Positions 8,311-17,750 of a DNA stretch of 64,000 bases are shown one piece after another. The translations under genes were made by a program, and so were the position numbers. The notes under the pieces were generated by a model. That model ran no database searches. It had not been told where the DNA came from and was given only the letters and a program-made list of their open reading frames with translations. Positions within the stretch are counted from its first letter, which is position 1. Each line of letters starts with the position of its first letter. Source of the DNA: Paraburkholderia antibiotica (GTDB taxonomy: Bacteria > Pseudomonadota > Gammaproteobacteria > Burkholderiales > Burkholderiaceae). The DNA lies in NCBI RefSeq assembly GCF_012927125.1, contig NZ_JABBFZ010000005.1:1-64000 (forward strand), written 5' to 3'.

Positions 8311-8865
8311 AAAGACGTGAACGGCAATCTGTAGGCCGGTCTGCTTTACCACGGTATCCGGTCCGCCGGCAACGTCAACACCGATGGGGCGCACATCGAC
8401 GAGACAGACTAGGACGGCATCTACGTGACGAACACGGACGTTTTCCGGGCGACCGAGCTCAACGCGAGCAACTTTACGTCGAACAACAGCACCGTGATCA
8501 ACACGAATCTGGTGGGAGGCGACGGGCCGATCGGATTCATGCGCTACGGCTCGATGACGACCGGCGTTCCCAGCAACATTTTTGCGGTCAACTACCGTGT
8601 CGATGCTGGCAAGGCTGCGGTCGTATTCAACGCCAACCTGACGTCGTTCGGCGTGTCGAACGTTTCGTACAGCAGTGGCTCAGGGACGGTCAAGTCAGAT
8701 GCCGATCAGGTGAGTTACAGCGTGGACGCCGCGCTCTGGCTGCGTCTGCTGCTCGGCAAGATCGCGCTCGAACTTGCGCACAAGAAGCTCGATTTCATGC
8801 GCAAGGATTTCGACGACTGGAAGGCGACGACCGAAGGCGCGGATTATCCGGAAGGGACGGCGTAA
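8311..8865 (+). pseudogene. Broken gene after cdiB, product unknown
   Basis: One frame codes through 8311-8865 but is cut by TAG at 8332-8334 and TAG at 8410-8412. The downstream open part (146 codons from GTG 8425) reads as a Thr/Asn/Ser-rich beta-type region followed by a helix rich in charged residues (LGKIALELAHKKLDFMRKDFDDW). I do not recognise the family. The upstream part (AGLLYHGIRSAGNVNTDGAHIDETD) continues it naturally, so the gene was once longer. The 3' piece could still be translated. Confidence 0.5.
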
Positions 8866-9012
8866 CGGAGAGCGGGGAACCTGGAAAACGCGGGGGAACG
8901 CGGGGCGCCGTCGAAGCGCTGGGATGTGAAAAGCGCCGCAACGCTTCAGGCTTTAAGTGCCGGGGCTCAAACCATCGGCCTCGGCCCTGTCCCGCGTCTG
9001 AGCTTCAGAGCT

Positions 9013-9438
9013 TCAAAACTCCACCAGCGCGAAGTCTTCCTTGCCCACGTCGCACAGCGGGCAGCGCCAGTCGGCCGGCACGTCGGCCCAGCGCGTGCCC
9101 GGCGCGATGCCTTCGTCCGGCAGGCCGGCGGCTTCGTCGTAGACCCAGCCGCAGATCACGCATACCCACTGCTTGAAATCGTCGGAGGAGGCGGCGGGTT
9201 CGGCCGTGGGCGCCGTCGAGGTCTCGAGATGCGGCGCGGCAGCGCGCGACGTCGCGTCGAGACTCACGACGAGCGGCGCGACCGTGCCGCTGCCGGTTCC
9301 CGCGAGCCGCGCCTGCAGCGCGTCGAGCAGACGCTGCGCTTCGTCCTGGGTCAGGTCGATCCAGTAGGGATCGCCGGCGCCGTCGTTGAGTCGCTCGGGG
9401 GAAAACTGGATTTCTACGGCTACGCCCTTCTTGTACAT
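9013..9438 (-). CDS. Rubredoxin-domain protein
   Basis: 141 residues. The C-terminal ~55 residues are a rubredoxin: VCVICGWVYDEAAGLPDEGI ... WRCPLCDVGKEDF, with both CxxC pairs that bind one iron. The N-terminal ~85 residues form a distinct segment (YWIDLTQDEAQRLLDALQARL) found on longer Burkholderia rubredoxins, joined by an Ala/Ser/Pro linker. It would act as a cytoplasmic one-electron carrier. The partner is not evident; the Rieske oxygenase 480 bases upstream on the same strand is a possibility only. Confidence 0.88.
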   Translation of the reverse strand: MYKKGVAVEIQFSPERLNDGAGDPYWIDLTQDEAQRLLDALQARLAGTGSGTVAPLVVSLDATSRAAAPHLETSTAPTAEPAASSDDFKQWVCVICGWVYDEAAGLPDEGIAPGTRWADVPADWRCPLCDVGKEDFALVEF

Positions 9439-9520
9439 GGCAATCGGAATCTGGATGAGGCCGGCGACGCACGCCGGCGTAAGGCTACCTGCGGGCTACC
9501 CGCGCAATGCGGGCGATGCT

Positions 9521-9646
9521 TCAGCGTGCCTGGATCAGCATGTTCAGCGCGATCGAAGAGATCAGGCCGGCGGCGCCGATCAGGCCCAGCAGTTGCATCA
9601 GGGTGAGGGATTTACGCGAGGTGGTGGTAGTCGTTTGCGTGGTCAC
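9521..9646 (-). CDS. Small single-pass membrane protein
   Basis: A 41-codon GTG-started frame: Thr-rich N-terminus, RKS, then about 23 hydrophobic residues (LMQLLGLIGAAGLISSIALN) and a short basic end. Codon third positions are mostly G or C, as in the neighbours. I do not recognise a family. It could be a membrane microprotein, but such a short frame can also arise by chance. Confidence 0.4.
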   Translation of the reverse strand: MTTQTTTTTSRKSLTLMQLLGLIGAAGLISSIALNMLIQAR

Positions 9647-9912
9647 GGGCGTGTCTTGAAGTTCGGAAAAAGCGCAATGGTACACGCACGCGTTTGCGGC
9701 TCACGTCGATCTGGCGCAAGCCGGCGCGCAATAACGTACCGGCGCGACATTATCGCCGCTCGCGTGGCGCGCATTGTCTACCGTGGGGAGATGGATTAAT
9801 TCGCGAAGGGCGGGAAACCCGCGCGAAGCAATGCAGGAAGGGAGGAGTTGGGGCGCGACGTGGAGCGAGGCGCGCCCGGCTGAATCAACCGATGCGCGCC
9901 GCGCCGCCGCGC

Positions 9913-11157
9913 TCAGGTTTTCGCGAGCGGATTGCCCTGGCGCGAATCCCAGAAGCGGATCACCGCGGTGTCGCCGGTGCCGACGCCGACCACCTGATCC
10001 GGCGCGCCGTACTCGCGCAGCAACGCGCGCAGATCGTTGATGACCGGAAACACCTCGTGATTCCAGTCCGCCCCCTGCGAATCGTGCGCGCGCTGCTCAG
10101 CCTCGACGATCTCGCGGTCCTCCTTGAAGATGCGTTCGGTAAACCACACCAGCAGCGGCCACGCGAGATTCATCACGCCGGGAATGCCGGGCTTGCGGAT
10201 CGACAGCAGGCCGAAGGTCCGGTTGGTGCGCTGCTCGCGATCGAGCGGCACGTAGACGATCCACAGGTCCATCACCAGCGTCTGATCGGCATTGCGGATC
10301 TGCAGCGTCTGATACGGATACTCGGTGCGGATCGTCATCACGTCCTTGTCGTTGTGCCCGCCGGTCTTGCGGTTCTGGCCGAACACGATCGCCTCGCCGA
10401 GCGGCTGCTGACCCGCCATCCGCGCGAACGTGTAGTCCACCTCGACCCAGCCGTCGCCGTGTCGCCGGCCGAGCGAACGCGCACGCATCTGCCCCATCTG
10501 GCGGCGGTGCAGGAACTGATGGTTCATGTCCATCAGGTTCTCGTGCATGAACGAGTAATGACACTTGACCGGACGGCCGAAGCGGCGCGTCTTGTACTTC
10601 GGGTCCGACACCGAACCGAGGCCCGGCAGCGGACGCTGTTCGGCGAGCGCGGCATCGCCGGGAAACACGAAGATCAGCCCTTCCACTTCCTGGCACGGAT
10701 ACGAGCGCACGCCGTTCGGCAGACGCTCGCGGCCCAGATAGGGCACGTCGATACACTTGCCGGAGCAGTCGTAGGTCCAGCCGTGGTAACCGCAGCGGAT
10801 CGACTCGCCGTCGACCACGCCCTGATGCAACGGCACCTGCCGATGCGCGCAACGGTCTTCGAGCGCGAACACCTTGCCGCCTTCGGTGCGCGCGAGCACG
10901 ATCGGATCGCCGGCGAAGGTCACGCCATGCGTCTTGCCGCGCTTCACTTCATGCGACCACGCGAGTGGATACCAGTAGTCGGGATGGATGCCGACGCGGC
11001 GCAGATCGCGCACCGGCGCGCCGCTGGTGGCGAGACCGGAAGCGTGGGCGCCGCTCGACGATGCGGGCGTGGCGGAATTCTGCGGCGCCGCCTGAGCAGG
11101 CGATGCGGCGACGGTGGTGTCGGCGATGTCTTGTTCGAGCGGGGGAACAGCATGCAT
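9913..11157 (-). CDS. Rieske non-heme iron oxygenase, alpha subunit type
   Basis: 414 residues from ATG 11157, which has an AGG-type ribosome site about 10 bases upstream; the frame runs further up but without a good start. The Rieske centre is C103, H105, C122, H125 (CAHR, CGYHGW). The mononuclear iron site has H213 and H217 in NLMDMNHQFLH. The C-terminal SRPBCC-type domain resembles single-component demethylase/monooxygenase families rather than ring dioxygenases with beta subunits. The N-terminal ~45 residues are a low-complexity extension. No ferredoxin or reductase gene is adjacent; the rubredoxin downstream is the nearest electron carrier. Substrate unknown. Confidence 0.88.
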   Translation of the reverse strand: MHAVPPLEQDIADTTVAASPAQAAPQNSATPASSSGAHASGLATSGAPVRDLRRVGIHPDYWYPLAWSHEVKRGKTHGVTFAGDPIVLARTEGGKVFALEDRCAHRQVPLHQGVVDGESIRCGYHGWTYDCSGKCIDVPYLGRERLPNGVRSYPCQEVEGLIFVFPGDAALAEQRPLPGLGSVSDPKYKTRRFGRPVKCHYSFMHENLMDMNHQFLHRRQMGQMRARSLGRRHGDGWVEVDYTFARMAGQQPLGEAIVFGQNRKTGGHNDKDVMTIRTEYPYQTLQIRNADQTLVMDLWIVYVPLDREQRTNRTFGLLSIRKPGIPGVMNLAWPLLVWFTERIFKEDREIVEAEQRAHDSQGADWNHEVFPVINDLRALLREYGAPDQVVGVGTGDTAVIRFWDSRQGNPLAKT

Positions 11158-11498
11158 AAAAGTCAAGCCTCCGTGCGCGAGCGGATAGTGGGTTGCCGCC
11201 TTGCGATGTCGCGAGAGGCATCGCCGCCAGTCTACCCGATGCCGCCAGCGGATAGGTCCGACGCCGGCATGCATCCAGTGTCGCAGCACGGCTTGCGCAA
11301 ACGACCACGCGGACCATCACGCGTCGACGCGAAGGAGCTACCTGCGCGATGCGGACACGACGGAAAAAATGACCTGAGTGGACGTTGCGGGAAGGTGCGC
11401 CGGGTCGACTCCGATCGGGCACAGCGGCACGTTCAGCGGACCGCACACACGTCGACTTCGCGAACCGTGCGTCCCGCTCAACACTCAATGCTGAACAC
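11158..11498. other. Intergenic, no gene seen
   Basis: 341 bases between two minus-strand genes. No convincing frame was found. It should hold the promoter of the Rieske oxygenase gene, but no clear -35/-10 pair was identified. Part of the short repeat at 11480-11506 falls at its right end. Confidence 0.4.
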
Positions 11499-11506
11499 TC
11501 AATGCT
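11480..11506. repeat. Tandem 13-base repeat at a gene end
   Basis: AACACTCAATGCT occurs twice, at 11480-11492 and 11494-11506, separated by one base. The second copy spans the stop codon of the glycosyltransferase gene, so a slippage event here may have set its current C-terminus. Confidence 0.7.
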
Positions 11507-12950
11507 CGTCGCTCGCGACGAGCCCCGAGCGTCGCTGCGCACCCCACGCACGGCCGCCGCGCAGAAAGTGCAGCCAGCCGAGCGCCGCGCCGAGATGACG
11601 CGCGAGCTGGAACGAGAACGGCTCGGCGATCGCCGCGAGCATCGCCATGCCGAGACTGTTGCCGCTGCGCTCGCCGGTCCAGCGTCGGTACAGATGGATA
11701 CTCCACAGATAGAACGCGAGGTCGATCGCCGTTTTCAGGCCGATCACGCTGAAGATCGACACGACGATCGCGCCATGGCCGCCGAACAGGAAGCCGAGCA
11801 GCAACGCGAACGCGGTCAGCCCGTAGATCGGCTGCATCGTGTCGAATGCCTTGACCGGCAGCATCAGCGTGCCGAGCGTGCCGTAGCGCGCATTGCCGGT
11901 CATGTCGCGATTCCAGTACTGCGTCTGCAGGAAACCCGCGAACCAGCGGCGCCGTTGACGCAGAAAGCTGGCGAGCGTGTCGGGCGCGTCGGTACGCGCG
12001 TGCGCTTCGCCGACCACGCGTACGTCCCAATCGAGGCCGTGATCGACCGAATAGCGGCGCAGCCGGTGAATCAGTTCGTAGTCCTCGACCAGACATTGCG
12101 GATCGAAGCCGCCGACGTCGACCAACGCATCGCGCCGGAACGATGCGAACGCGCCCGACACCAGCAGCAGACTGTCAGCACGCATCCACGCGAAGCGCGC
12201 GATGAAATTACGCATGTATTCGTAGGTCTGGAACCACTGGAACACGCGACCCGATACCGTCTTGCCGCACACCGGCACGAGGATGCCGGTCGCCGCGACG
12301 AGCTTCGGTTCGTTCGCGAACGCGACGCGCATCGCGTAGGTGGCGTCGTCGTCGAGCAGCGTGTCGGCGTCGACGGTCATGACCGTCTCGGTCGTCATCA
12401 GCGTGATCGCCGCGTTCAGCGCGCGCGCCTTGCCGCCGTGCGGCACGCGCAGCCAGTAGAGGTTCGGATAAAGCGCGCTCGGTGCGCTCAGTACGCCGTC
12501 GGCGGCGGGCGTGAGGCCGAAGCGGTCGGTCAGCAGTGCGCGGGTGGCGTCGGTGGAGCCGTCGTCGGCGATCACGATCTGCGCGGGGCCGTGCGTCTGC
12601 CGCAGCAGCGCGGCGAGCGTGACCGGCAGCACGGCCGCTTCGTTATGCGCCGCGACGATCACGCCCATCGCCGGCAACTCGCGCTGCTCGTAATCGGCTT
12701 CGAGCGGCGGCGCGCGGCGCGTGAGCGGCAACGATTTCCACGTGACGAACGCGAGCAGCAGCGTGTCGTAGACGACATACGCGATGCCCGTCGACCATGC
12801 GAACGTACCGCGCAGAAAGAACGCGCGCGCAAATAGCAACGCCCACAGCACGACGACGCTGGCATGGATCAGCGCGCTCGCCGCCGTCGCGCGACGCGGC
12901 AGGATGCGGGGCGACGCGAGCGCGAGGGCCTGTTCGAGGGTTTTCTTCAA
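11499..12950 (-). CDS. Membrane-bound family 2 glycosyltransferase
   Basis: 483 residues. Two N-terminal membrane helices (about 25-70), then a GT-A domain with IVIADDGSTDATR, the metal-binding MTVDADTLLDD, the acceptor loop LVEDYELIHRL and the QRRRW motif typical of processive or cellulose-synthase-like GT2 enzymes. Further membrane helices close the protein. It probably transfers a nucleotide-activated sugar to a polysaccharide or lipid at the inner membrane. The gene starts 39 bases after the cytochrome b561 gene, so the two may be co-transcribed. Confidence 0.88.
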   Translation of the reverse strand: MKKTLEQALALASPRILPRRATAASALIHASVVVLWALLFARAFFLRGTFAWSTGIAYVVYDTLLLAFVTWKSLPLTRRAPPLEADYEQRELPAMGVIVAAHNEAAVLPVTLAALLRQTHGPAQIVIADDGSTDATRALLTDRFGLTPAADGVLSAPSALYPNLYWLRVPHGGKARALNAAITLMTTETVMTVDADTLLDDDATYAMRVAFANEPKLVAATGILVPVCGKTVSGRVFQWFQTYEYMRNFIARFAWMRADSLLLVSGAFASFRRDALVDVGGFDPQCLVEDYELIHRLRRYSVDHGLDWDVRVVGEAHARTDAPDTLASFLRQRRRWFAGFLQTQYWNRDMTGNARYGTLGTLMLPVKAFDTMQPIYGLTAFALLLGFLFGGHGAIVVSIFSVIGLKTAIDLAFYLWSIHLYRRWTGERSGNSLGMAMLAAIAEPFSFQLARHLGAALGWLHFLRGGRAWGAQRRSGLVASDEH

Positions 12951-12989
12951 GACGTGTCGACTCTGGTTTGGAAGCGGCGGCGCCGCGGC

Positions 12990-13589
12990 TTACGGCGTCA
13001 TGCGTCGGAACACCGACTTGCGGTCGATCCACTCATGCTTGAGCGCGCCGCCGATGTGCATCGCCAGCAACGCATAGAGCGCGTAGCCGAGCCACGTATG
13101 CAATGCGCCGAAGCGGTCGTGCAAGGTTTCCTTCAGCGTGGGGGCGAGCTGCATCACGTAGCCGATGCGCGGCCACTGGAACAGGCCGAACCACTGCATC
13201 GGATGCGTGGCCGCGTCTTTCCACGCCGAGTCGTGCAGCCAGCCCGACAGCGGCAACGCGATCATCAGCAGATACAGCACGAAGTGCGCAAGATGCGCGG
13301 CGAGCTTTTCCCACGCCGGAAACTCGCGCGGCAATGGCGGCGGCCGGTGCGACACGCGCCACAGAATGCGCAGCAGCGCGAGGCCGAGCACGGTGATGCC
13401 GATCGACTTGTGCGTGTCGATCACCGGACGCACCCAGTCGTCGGGCAACGAATCGGCGGACAGGCCGAGCACGACGTTGACGATCATCAGCAGTGCGATC
13501 AGCCAGTGCAGCGTGATCGCGGTACGCGTATAGCGTCGCGGTGCGGCGGCATCGGTCGACTCGGCCAGGGGGTCCGCGGGGGTAGTCAT
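12990..13589 (-). CDS. Cytochrome b561
   Basis: 199 residues from ATG 13589 (MTTPADPLAES). Four membrane helices with the family's haem-ligand histidines: ITLHWLIALLM, VIDTHKSIGITVL, LHDS after the third helix, and FGALHTWLGYALYALLAMHIGG. It is a di-haem b-type protein of the inner membrane that passes electrons from quinol, for instance to superoxide or periplasmic acceptors. The length is normal for the family. Confidence 0.92.
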   Translation of the reverse strand: MTTPADPLAESTDAAAPRRYTRTAITLHWLIALLMIVNVVLGLSADSLPDDWVRPVIDTHKSIGITVLGLALLRILWRVSHRPPPLPREFPAWEKLAAHLAHFVLYLLMIALPLSGWLHDSAWKDAATHPMQWFGLFQWPRIGYVMQLAPTLKETLHDRFGALHTWLGYALYALLAMHIGGALKHEWIDRKSVFRRMTP

Positions 13590-13858
13590 GGTCGTTCCGG
13601 TTGCGAAGGCGATGAAGACGGCGAAAGCTGGTTGAAAATCCACTGACCCGAGACGGGCGATGTGCTCTCGAATCCGGGGTCGCCGCGCACACTAACGCGC
13701 GGCCCGTAGCAGGCTAACGCCAAAGTGTGCCGGTTTATTCCCTGGGGCGCTTAACGTACATGTTTCCGTTTGTTTCGAGTGCCGAGCGCACAAGCGTTGC
13801 GCAGACGTCGCGCAAATGTCCCGCATGAGCGGTTATTAGCCGACGCCGAAGCGCAGGT

Positions 13859-14749
13859 TCACGCCTGGCTCGCCCGCAAGCTCCGCAGTACGTCGAGGAC
13901 ATGCCGCACAGGCTGCTCGGTGGTGCCCGCACGGTAGGCAAGACCCAGTTGCCGCCAGAGCGCCGGACGCAGTGGACGTGTCACGACACGCGCATCCGCC
14001 AACGCATTGCCGCCCTCCTGCGGCAGCAGTGCCGCGCCGTAGCCCGCCGCCACGAGACTCCGGATCGCATCCGCGTAGTTGAGCTGGATGCGGGGCGTCG
14101 GGTGTTGACCCGCGGCGCTGAACCATTCGGTCGTCAGACGCGCAAGTCGGGTGCCGGAGTCGTTGAGGATCAGCGGCCTGGCGGCGATCCATTGCGGCGT
14201 GACGCGGGCCGGACACTTCCAGCTCGCCGGCATGACGGCGACAACGGGATCGTGGCGCCATCGCTCGATAGCGAGTCCCCGGATCGGTGCCTGAGGAAGC
14301 GCCACGATGCCGACATCGAGCGAGTGGTCCGCCAGTCGGCCGAGCGTTTCCCCGGAAGTCAGCACCGCGATCTGCACGTCGATCCCGGGATGCGCCGCGG
14401 CAAGCTTCTCCAGCGCCCGCGGCAACAGATTCGCGATGGCCGCCGTGGAAGCGCCGAGACGAACCCGCCCGCCGATGCCTTCCACCTGCCGCCGTATCTC
14501 GTCGAGCGCCTGCTCGGCGTTGGTCAGCAATTGGCGGGCAGACGCCACCAATGTCTCGCCGATCGCGGACGGCCGTATCTGCCCGCGCTTGCGCGACAGC
14601 AACGGCGCACCGACGCGGCTTTCCAGATCGGCGATGTGCAGACTCACCGTGGGCGGCGCGAGGTGCAGAACGCGAGCCGCTTCGGCGAAAGAGCCCAGAT
14701 CGGCAATGACAACCAGCGTGCGCAGGCGATCGAGACTGAGTTCTCTCAT
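13859..14749 (-). CDS. LysR-family transcriptional regulator
   Basis: 296 residues. The N-terminal winged helix (LDRLRTLVVIADLGSFAEAARVLHLAPPTVSLHIADLESRVG) is typical and uses APPTVSLHI as recognition helix. The rest is a periplasmic-binding-protein-like effector domain. It is divergent from the small membrane protein gene at 14829 and most likely controls it and itself through the shared 79-base gap. The effector is unknown. Confidence 0.92.
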   Translation of the reverse strand: MRELSLDRLRTLVVIADLGSFAEAARVLHLAPPTVSLHIADLESRVGAPLLSRKRGQIRPSAIGETLVASARQLLTNAEQALDEIRRQVEGIGGRVRLGASTAAIANLLPRALEKLAAAHPGIDVQIAVLTSGETLGRLADHSLDVGIVALPQAPIRGLAIERWRHDPVVAVMPASWKCPARVTPQWIAARPLILNDSGTRLARLTTEWFSAAGQHPTPRIQLNYADAIRSLVAAGYGAALLPQEGGNALADARVVTRPLRPALWRQLGLAYRAGTTEQPVRHVLDVLRSLRASQA

Positions 14750-14782
14750 TGAAATCGCTCGAAAGTCGTTGGTCAGAAAAAC

Positions 14783-14806
14783 TGAATTAATAGATCAGTA
14801 AATTCA
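14783..14806. promoter_or_regulatory. Possible LysR-type operator in the divergent gap
   Basis: Inverted repeat TGAATT (14783-14788) and AATTCA (14801-14806) in an AT-rich stretch between lysR and the divergent membrane protein gene. The position suits autoregulation. Arm length and spacing are not a strict T-N11-A box, so confidence is low. Confidence 0.35.
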
Positions 14807-14828
14807 ACTTTTCCAATCTTACGCGCGG

Positions 14829-15170
14829 ATGGAAGATGGTGATGCTGATTTCTTCAACGCCGACTATCGGGAACCCAACATGAATCCATCCTCGACGCAC
14901 AACAACAAGTCCTCGCGGGTTGCGGGCGGCAGCCAGCCCATGGCCACCGATACGAAGCGCTGGATCATCGGCCTCGGCGTATGCACCGCGTTGCTTGCCG
15001 TCATGGTTGGCGCGATGGTCTGGGCGGCCTCCAGCGTGCCGCCCCGCAGCCAGCCATGCCCGGGCAGCCGCTTCGCAAACGACGAACCTGGAAGCCTGAA
15101 CGAGGCGTTCTTCCAGGATCCGGCGGATCAGAGCGAGCTGCTGCAAGCGCTTGAGGCCTGCTCGAAGTAA
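14829..15170 (+). CDS. Small single-pass membrane protein, unknown
   Basis: 113 residues from ATG 14829; a second ATG at 14880 would give 96 residues. One membrane helix (RWIIGLGVCTALLAVMVGAMVWAASS) is followed by a soluble ~45-residue tail with two cysteines (PCPGSRFANDEPGSLNEAFF ... ALEACSK) that would sit in the periplasm and could form a disulfide. I do not recognise a family. It is divergent from a LysR gene, which is its likely regulator. Confidence 0.6.
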   Translation: MEDGDADFFNADYREPNMNPSSTHNNKSSRVAGGSQPMATDTKRWIIGLGVCTALLAVMVGAMVWAASSVPPRSQPCPGSRFANDEPGSLNEAFFQDPADQSELLQALEACSK

Positions 15171-15428
15171 AACCGCGTGGACTGGCAACGGACACGCTAT
15201 CGGCGCAAAAAACCCGCCAAACGCCAACAGCCGGCCTTCACTCCGCGCCCGACTACCCAGGCAGCACCATTCCCAGCCCCGCCAATCCACTCCCCCACCA
15301 GGGGGAAATCCCTCTCCCCGCCAGCGCGCAGGCACAATACCCGGCGATAATGGCAGGCATTCCGCATATCCCGTTCGCCATCCGAACACGCCGATGCCGC
15401 GCCGCCAGTATTTCCTTTCGATGCACCC

Positions 15429-16691
15429 ATGAACCACGCCACCGCCGACCAGCCCGCTTCCGCCGCCTCCGCCCCGAATTCGCCGCGCTTCCTGCTATTC
15501 CTGATCTGCCTGTTCGCGTCAGCCGGGCAGCTCGCGATCGACATCTATGTACCCGCGCTGCCCGCCATGGCGCGCTACTTCGGGACCTCGCCGCAGGCGA
15601 TCCAGACCAGCGTGACCGGCTACATGGCCGCCTACGCATTCGGTCAGCTGATCTTCGGCCCGATCGCCGATGCGTACGGCCGCAAACGCGTGCTCGCGTT
15701 CGGCCTCACCGTCTACACGATCGGCTGCCTGCTGTCGCTCGCCGCGCCGAATCTGGAAACGTTCATCCTCGCCCGTGCGCTGCAGGGCTTCGGCATCGCC
15801 AGCACCAACCTGCTCGCGAAGGCGATCATCACCGATTCGTTCGCGGGCGCCGCGCTGATGCACGCGTTCACCTACATGTCGATCGCGTGGGGACTCGCGC
15901 CGATCATCGCGCCAGTGATCGGCGCGCATCTGCAAACGCTGTTCGGCTGGCGCGCGTGCCTCGTGTTCCTGCTGCTCTATTCGCTGGTGATGTGGGCGCT
16001 GCTGTGGCGTTATCGCGAGACCTTGCCGAAGCCCGTGCATCTCGAACCGCGCACGTTGATCGCCAACGCGCGCAAGGTGCTCGCGAGCCCAGTGTTCCAG
16101 AGCTGCTTTCTCGCGCAGGGCCTGTGTTACAGCATCCTGCTGATCTTCAACATCATCGGGCCGTTCATGGTGCAGAACACGCTGCACAAGCCGCCGACCT
16201 TCTTCGGCTACCTCGCGCTCGGCATCGGCATGATGTACTTCCTCGGCGGTCTGTCGAACCGGCTGCACGGTCCGCGTCTGCCGAGCGCCGAGCAACGCCT
16301 GCGCATCGGCGCGCGACTGATGGCGAGCGCGGCGGTGGCGATGCTGCTGCTCGCGCTGACGGTCGGCCTGCGCGTATGGACGCTCGCCACGCCGGTACTG
16401 GTGATGGGCTTCTGCGCGGGCGCGATGTATCCGACGCTGATGGCCAAGGGCAACTCGCTGTTCCCGCACATCGCCGGGCTGACGAGCGCGATCCTCGGCT
16501 GCGCGCTGCTGCTGGTGTCGTCGGCGATGATGGCGCTCGCCGGCTTCGTGTCGGTGCAGATTCTCACACCGCTCGCGCTGTTCTTCGTCGTGATCGCGTT
16601 CGTCGTCGTCGCGATGGTGACGAAGCTGCTGCGCCATCTCGCGCAGGTGCAGCCGGCCGCCGTGGTGGCGGCGAGCCGCGAAACGGCCTGA
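15429..16691 (+). CDS. Bcr/CflA-type MFS drug exporter
   Basis: 420 residues with 12 predicted membrane helices. It opens with FLLFLICLFASAGQLAIDIYVPALPAMARYFG, whose D-x-Y-x-PA-P signature belongs to the DHA1 Bcr/CflA group. FGPIADAYGRKRVLAFG (loop 2-3) and ARALQGFGIASTNLLAKAIITD (motif C region) follow. It would be a proton antiporter for small toxic compounds. The C-terminal end is complete. A remnant of another MFS gene lies just downstream. Confidence 0.9.
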   Translation: MNHATADQPASAASAPNSPRFLLFLICLFASAGQLAIDIYVPALPAMARYFGTSPQAIQTSVTGYMAAYAFGQLIFGPIADAYGRKRVLAFGLTVYTIGCLLSLAAPNLETFILARALQGFGIASTNLLAKAIITDSFAGAALMHAFTYMSIAWGLAPIIAPVIGAHLQTLFGWRACLVFLLLYSLVMWALLWRYRETLPKPVHLEPRTLIANARKVLASPVFQSCFLAQGLCYSILLIFNIIGPFMVQNTLHKPPTFFGYLALGIGMMYFLGGLSNRLHGPRLPSAEQRLRIGARLMASAAVAMLLLALTVGLRVWTLATPVLVMGFCAGAMYPTLMAKGNSLFPHIAGLTSAILGCALLLVSSAMMALAGFVSVQILTPLALFFVVIAFVVVAMVTKLLRHLAQVQPAAVVAASRETA

Positions 16692-16703
16692 GCGGGTAGA
16701 TAA

Positions 16704-16937
16704 GCGAATAGCAGGAACACAGACGCGAATACGTCGCTGAACATCGCGCAGAGGATCGGCGGGCCGTTCGCGGCGACGGTGCTGTCGATGATCGTCGCGC
16801 TGACGATGCACGGTCCCGCGCACGCCGAACCGCGTCAGTTCCTGCCAGTCTTCGCGTTGCTCGCCGCGCTGCATGCGCTGTGCTTCGCGGCCACGCTGTT
16901 CCTGCCGCGGCGGGTGAATCGCGCAAACCACGCCTGA
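16704..16937 (+). pseudogene. Remnant of an MFS (DHA2-type) transporter C-terminus
   Basis: The frame 16704-16937 reads NTDANTSLNIAQRIGGPFAA followed by two hydrophobic stretches and ends PRRVNRANHA. The LN-QRIGGP segment is the conserved helix-10 region of DHA2 drug exporters. No start or upstream body exists, so only about 70 codons of a former gene remain. Confidence 0.6.
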
Positions 16938-16966
16938 CCACACCCCACGCACGCCGGCACGCGAAT

Positions 16967-17686
16967 TCACAGCAGCCGCAAACCTCCGTCGCATTCGATC
17001 ACCGCACCCGTCATGAACGCGTTCTCCAGCAGAAATTGCAGCGCATGCGCGACGTCGTCGGCCTGGCCGACGCGCCGCACCGGCAAGGTTTCGCGCTGCT
17101 GACGAAACAGCTCGGTCTTCACGCTCGCCGGAAACCGGTCCCACCACGGCGTATCGACCACGCCCGGCGACACCGCGTTCACGCGCAGCGGCGCCAGCTC
17201 GCGCGCCAGCGTGCCGATCATGCTTTCGAGCGCGCCGTTGATCGCACCCAGCCCCGCCGTGCCCGGATTCGCGATGCGCGCCGAGATCGCGGTCAGAAAC
17301 GTCAGGCTACCGTCGCGGCGCAGCGTGGGCAGCGCGCTCTGCGCGGCCTCGAGCTGCGGCCAGAACTTCGCTTCGAAACCGCGCCGCAGCGCCGCCAGAT
17401 CGAGTTCGGCGAATGGGCCGGCGCCCTCGCCACCGGACAGCGTGATCACCAGATGATCGACGCGGCCGAGGCCGCCAAAGAAGCGTTCGAGCGCGGCGCG
17501 ATCGGTGCAGTCGAGCGCCTCGCCGGTCACCTGGCCGCCGACGTCGCGCAGCGCGTCGTCCAGCCTGGCGCGCTCGCGGCCCACCGCCACGACGCTCGCG
17601 CCTGCCGCCGCAAGCCGTTTGACCGTCGCGAGACCGATGCCCGACGAACCGCCCAGCACCACGACCTTCTGATTTTGCCAGTCCAT
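16967..17686 (-). CDS. Short-chain dehydrogenase/reductase
   Basis: 239 residues. NAD(P)-binding VVVLGGSSGIGLATVKRL (G-x3-G-x-G), the later segment LTAISARIANPGTAGLGAINGALESMIGTLA in the active-site region, and NAVSPGVVDTPWWDRFP. At the usual YxxxK place the sequence is LGAING, so the classical Tyr and Lys are not obvious. This fits SDR subgroups with weakly conserved tetrads. It is divergent from the LysR gene at 17768, with a T-N11-A box between, so it is probably that regulator's target. Substrate unknown. Confidence 0.85.
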   Translation of the reverse strand: MDWQNQKVVVLGGSSGIGLATVKRLAAAGASVVAVGRERARLDDALRDVGGQVTGEALDCTDRAALERFFGGLGRVDHLVITLSGGEGAGPFAELDLAALRRGFEAKFWPQLEAAQSALPTLRRDGSLTFLTAISARIANPGTAGLGAINGALESMIGTLARELAPLRVNAVSPGVVDTPWWDRFPASVKTELFRQQRETLPVRRVGQADDVAHALQFLLENAFMTGAVIECDGGLRLL

Positions 17687-17750
17687 GTCCCTGCTCCTGT
17701 GGATGAACGGAAGACCCGTGGCAGTAGAATGCGCGGTGCACGCCCATCAT

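Noticed and set aside
9694..11598. 634-codon plus-strand frame over the Rieske oxygenase gene
   Set aside because: It is Arg/His/Ala-rich with no domain. The minus strand carries a clear Rieske protein with all ligands, so this is a high-GC shadow frame.
15519..17147. 542-codon minus-strand frame over the MFS exporter
   Set aside because: Arg/His-rich shadow; the plus strand encodes twelve membrane helices with family signatures.
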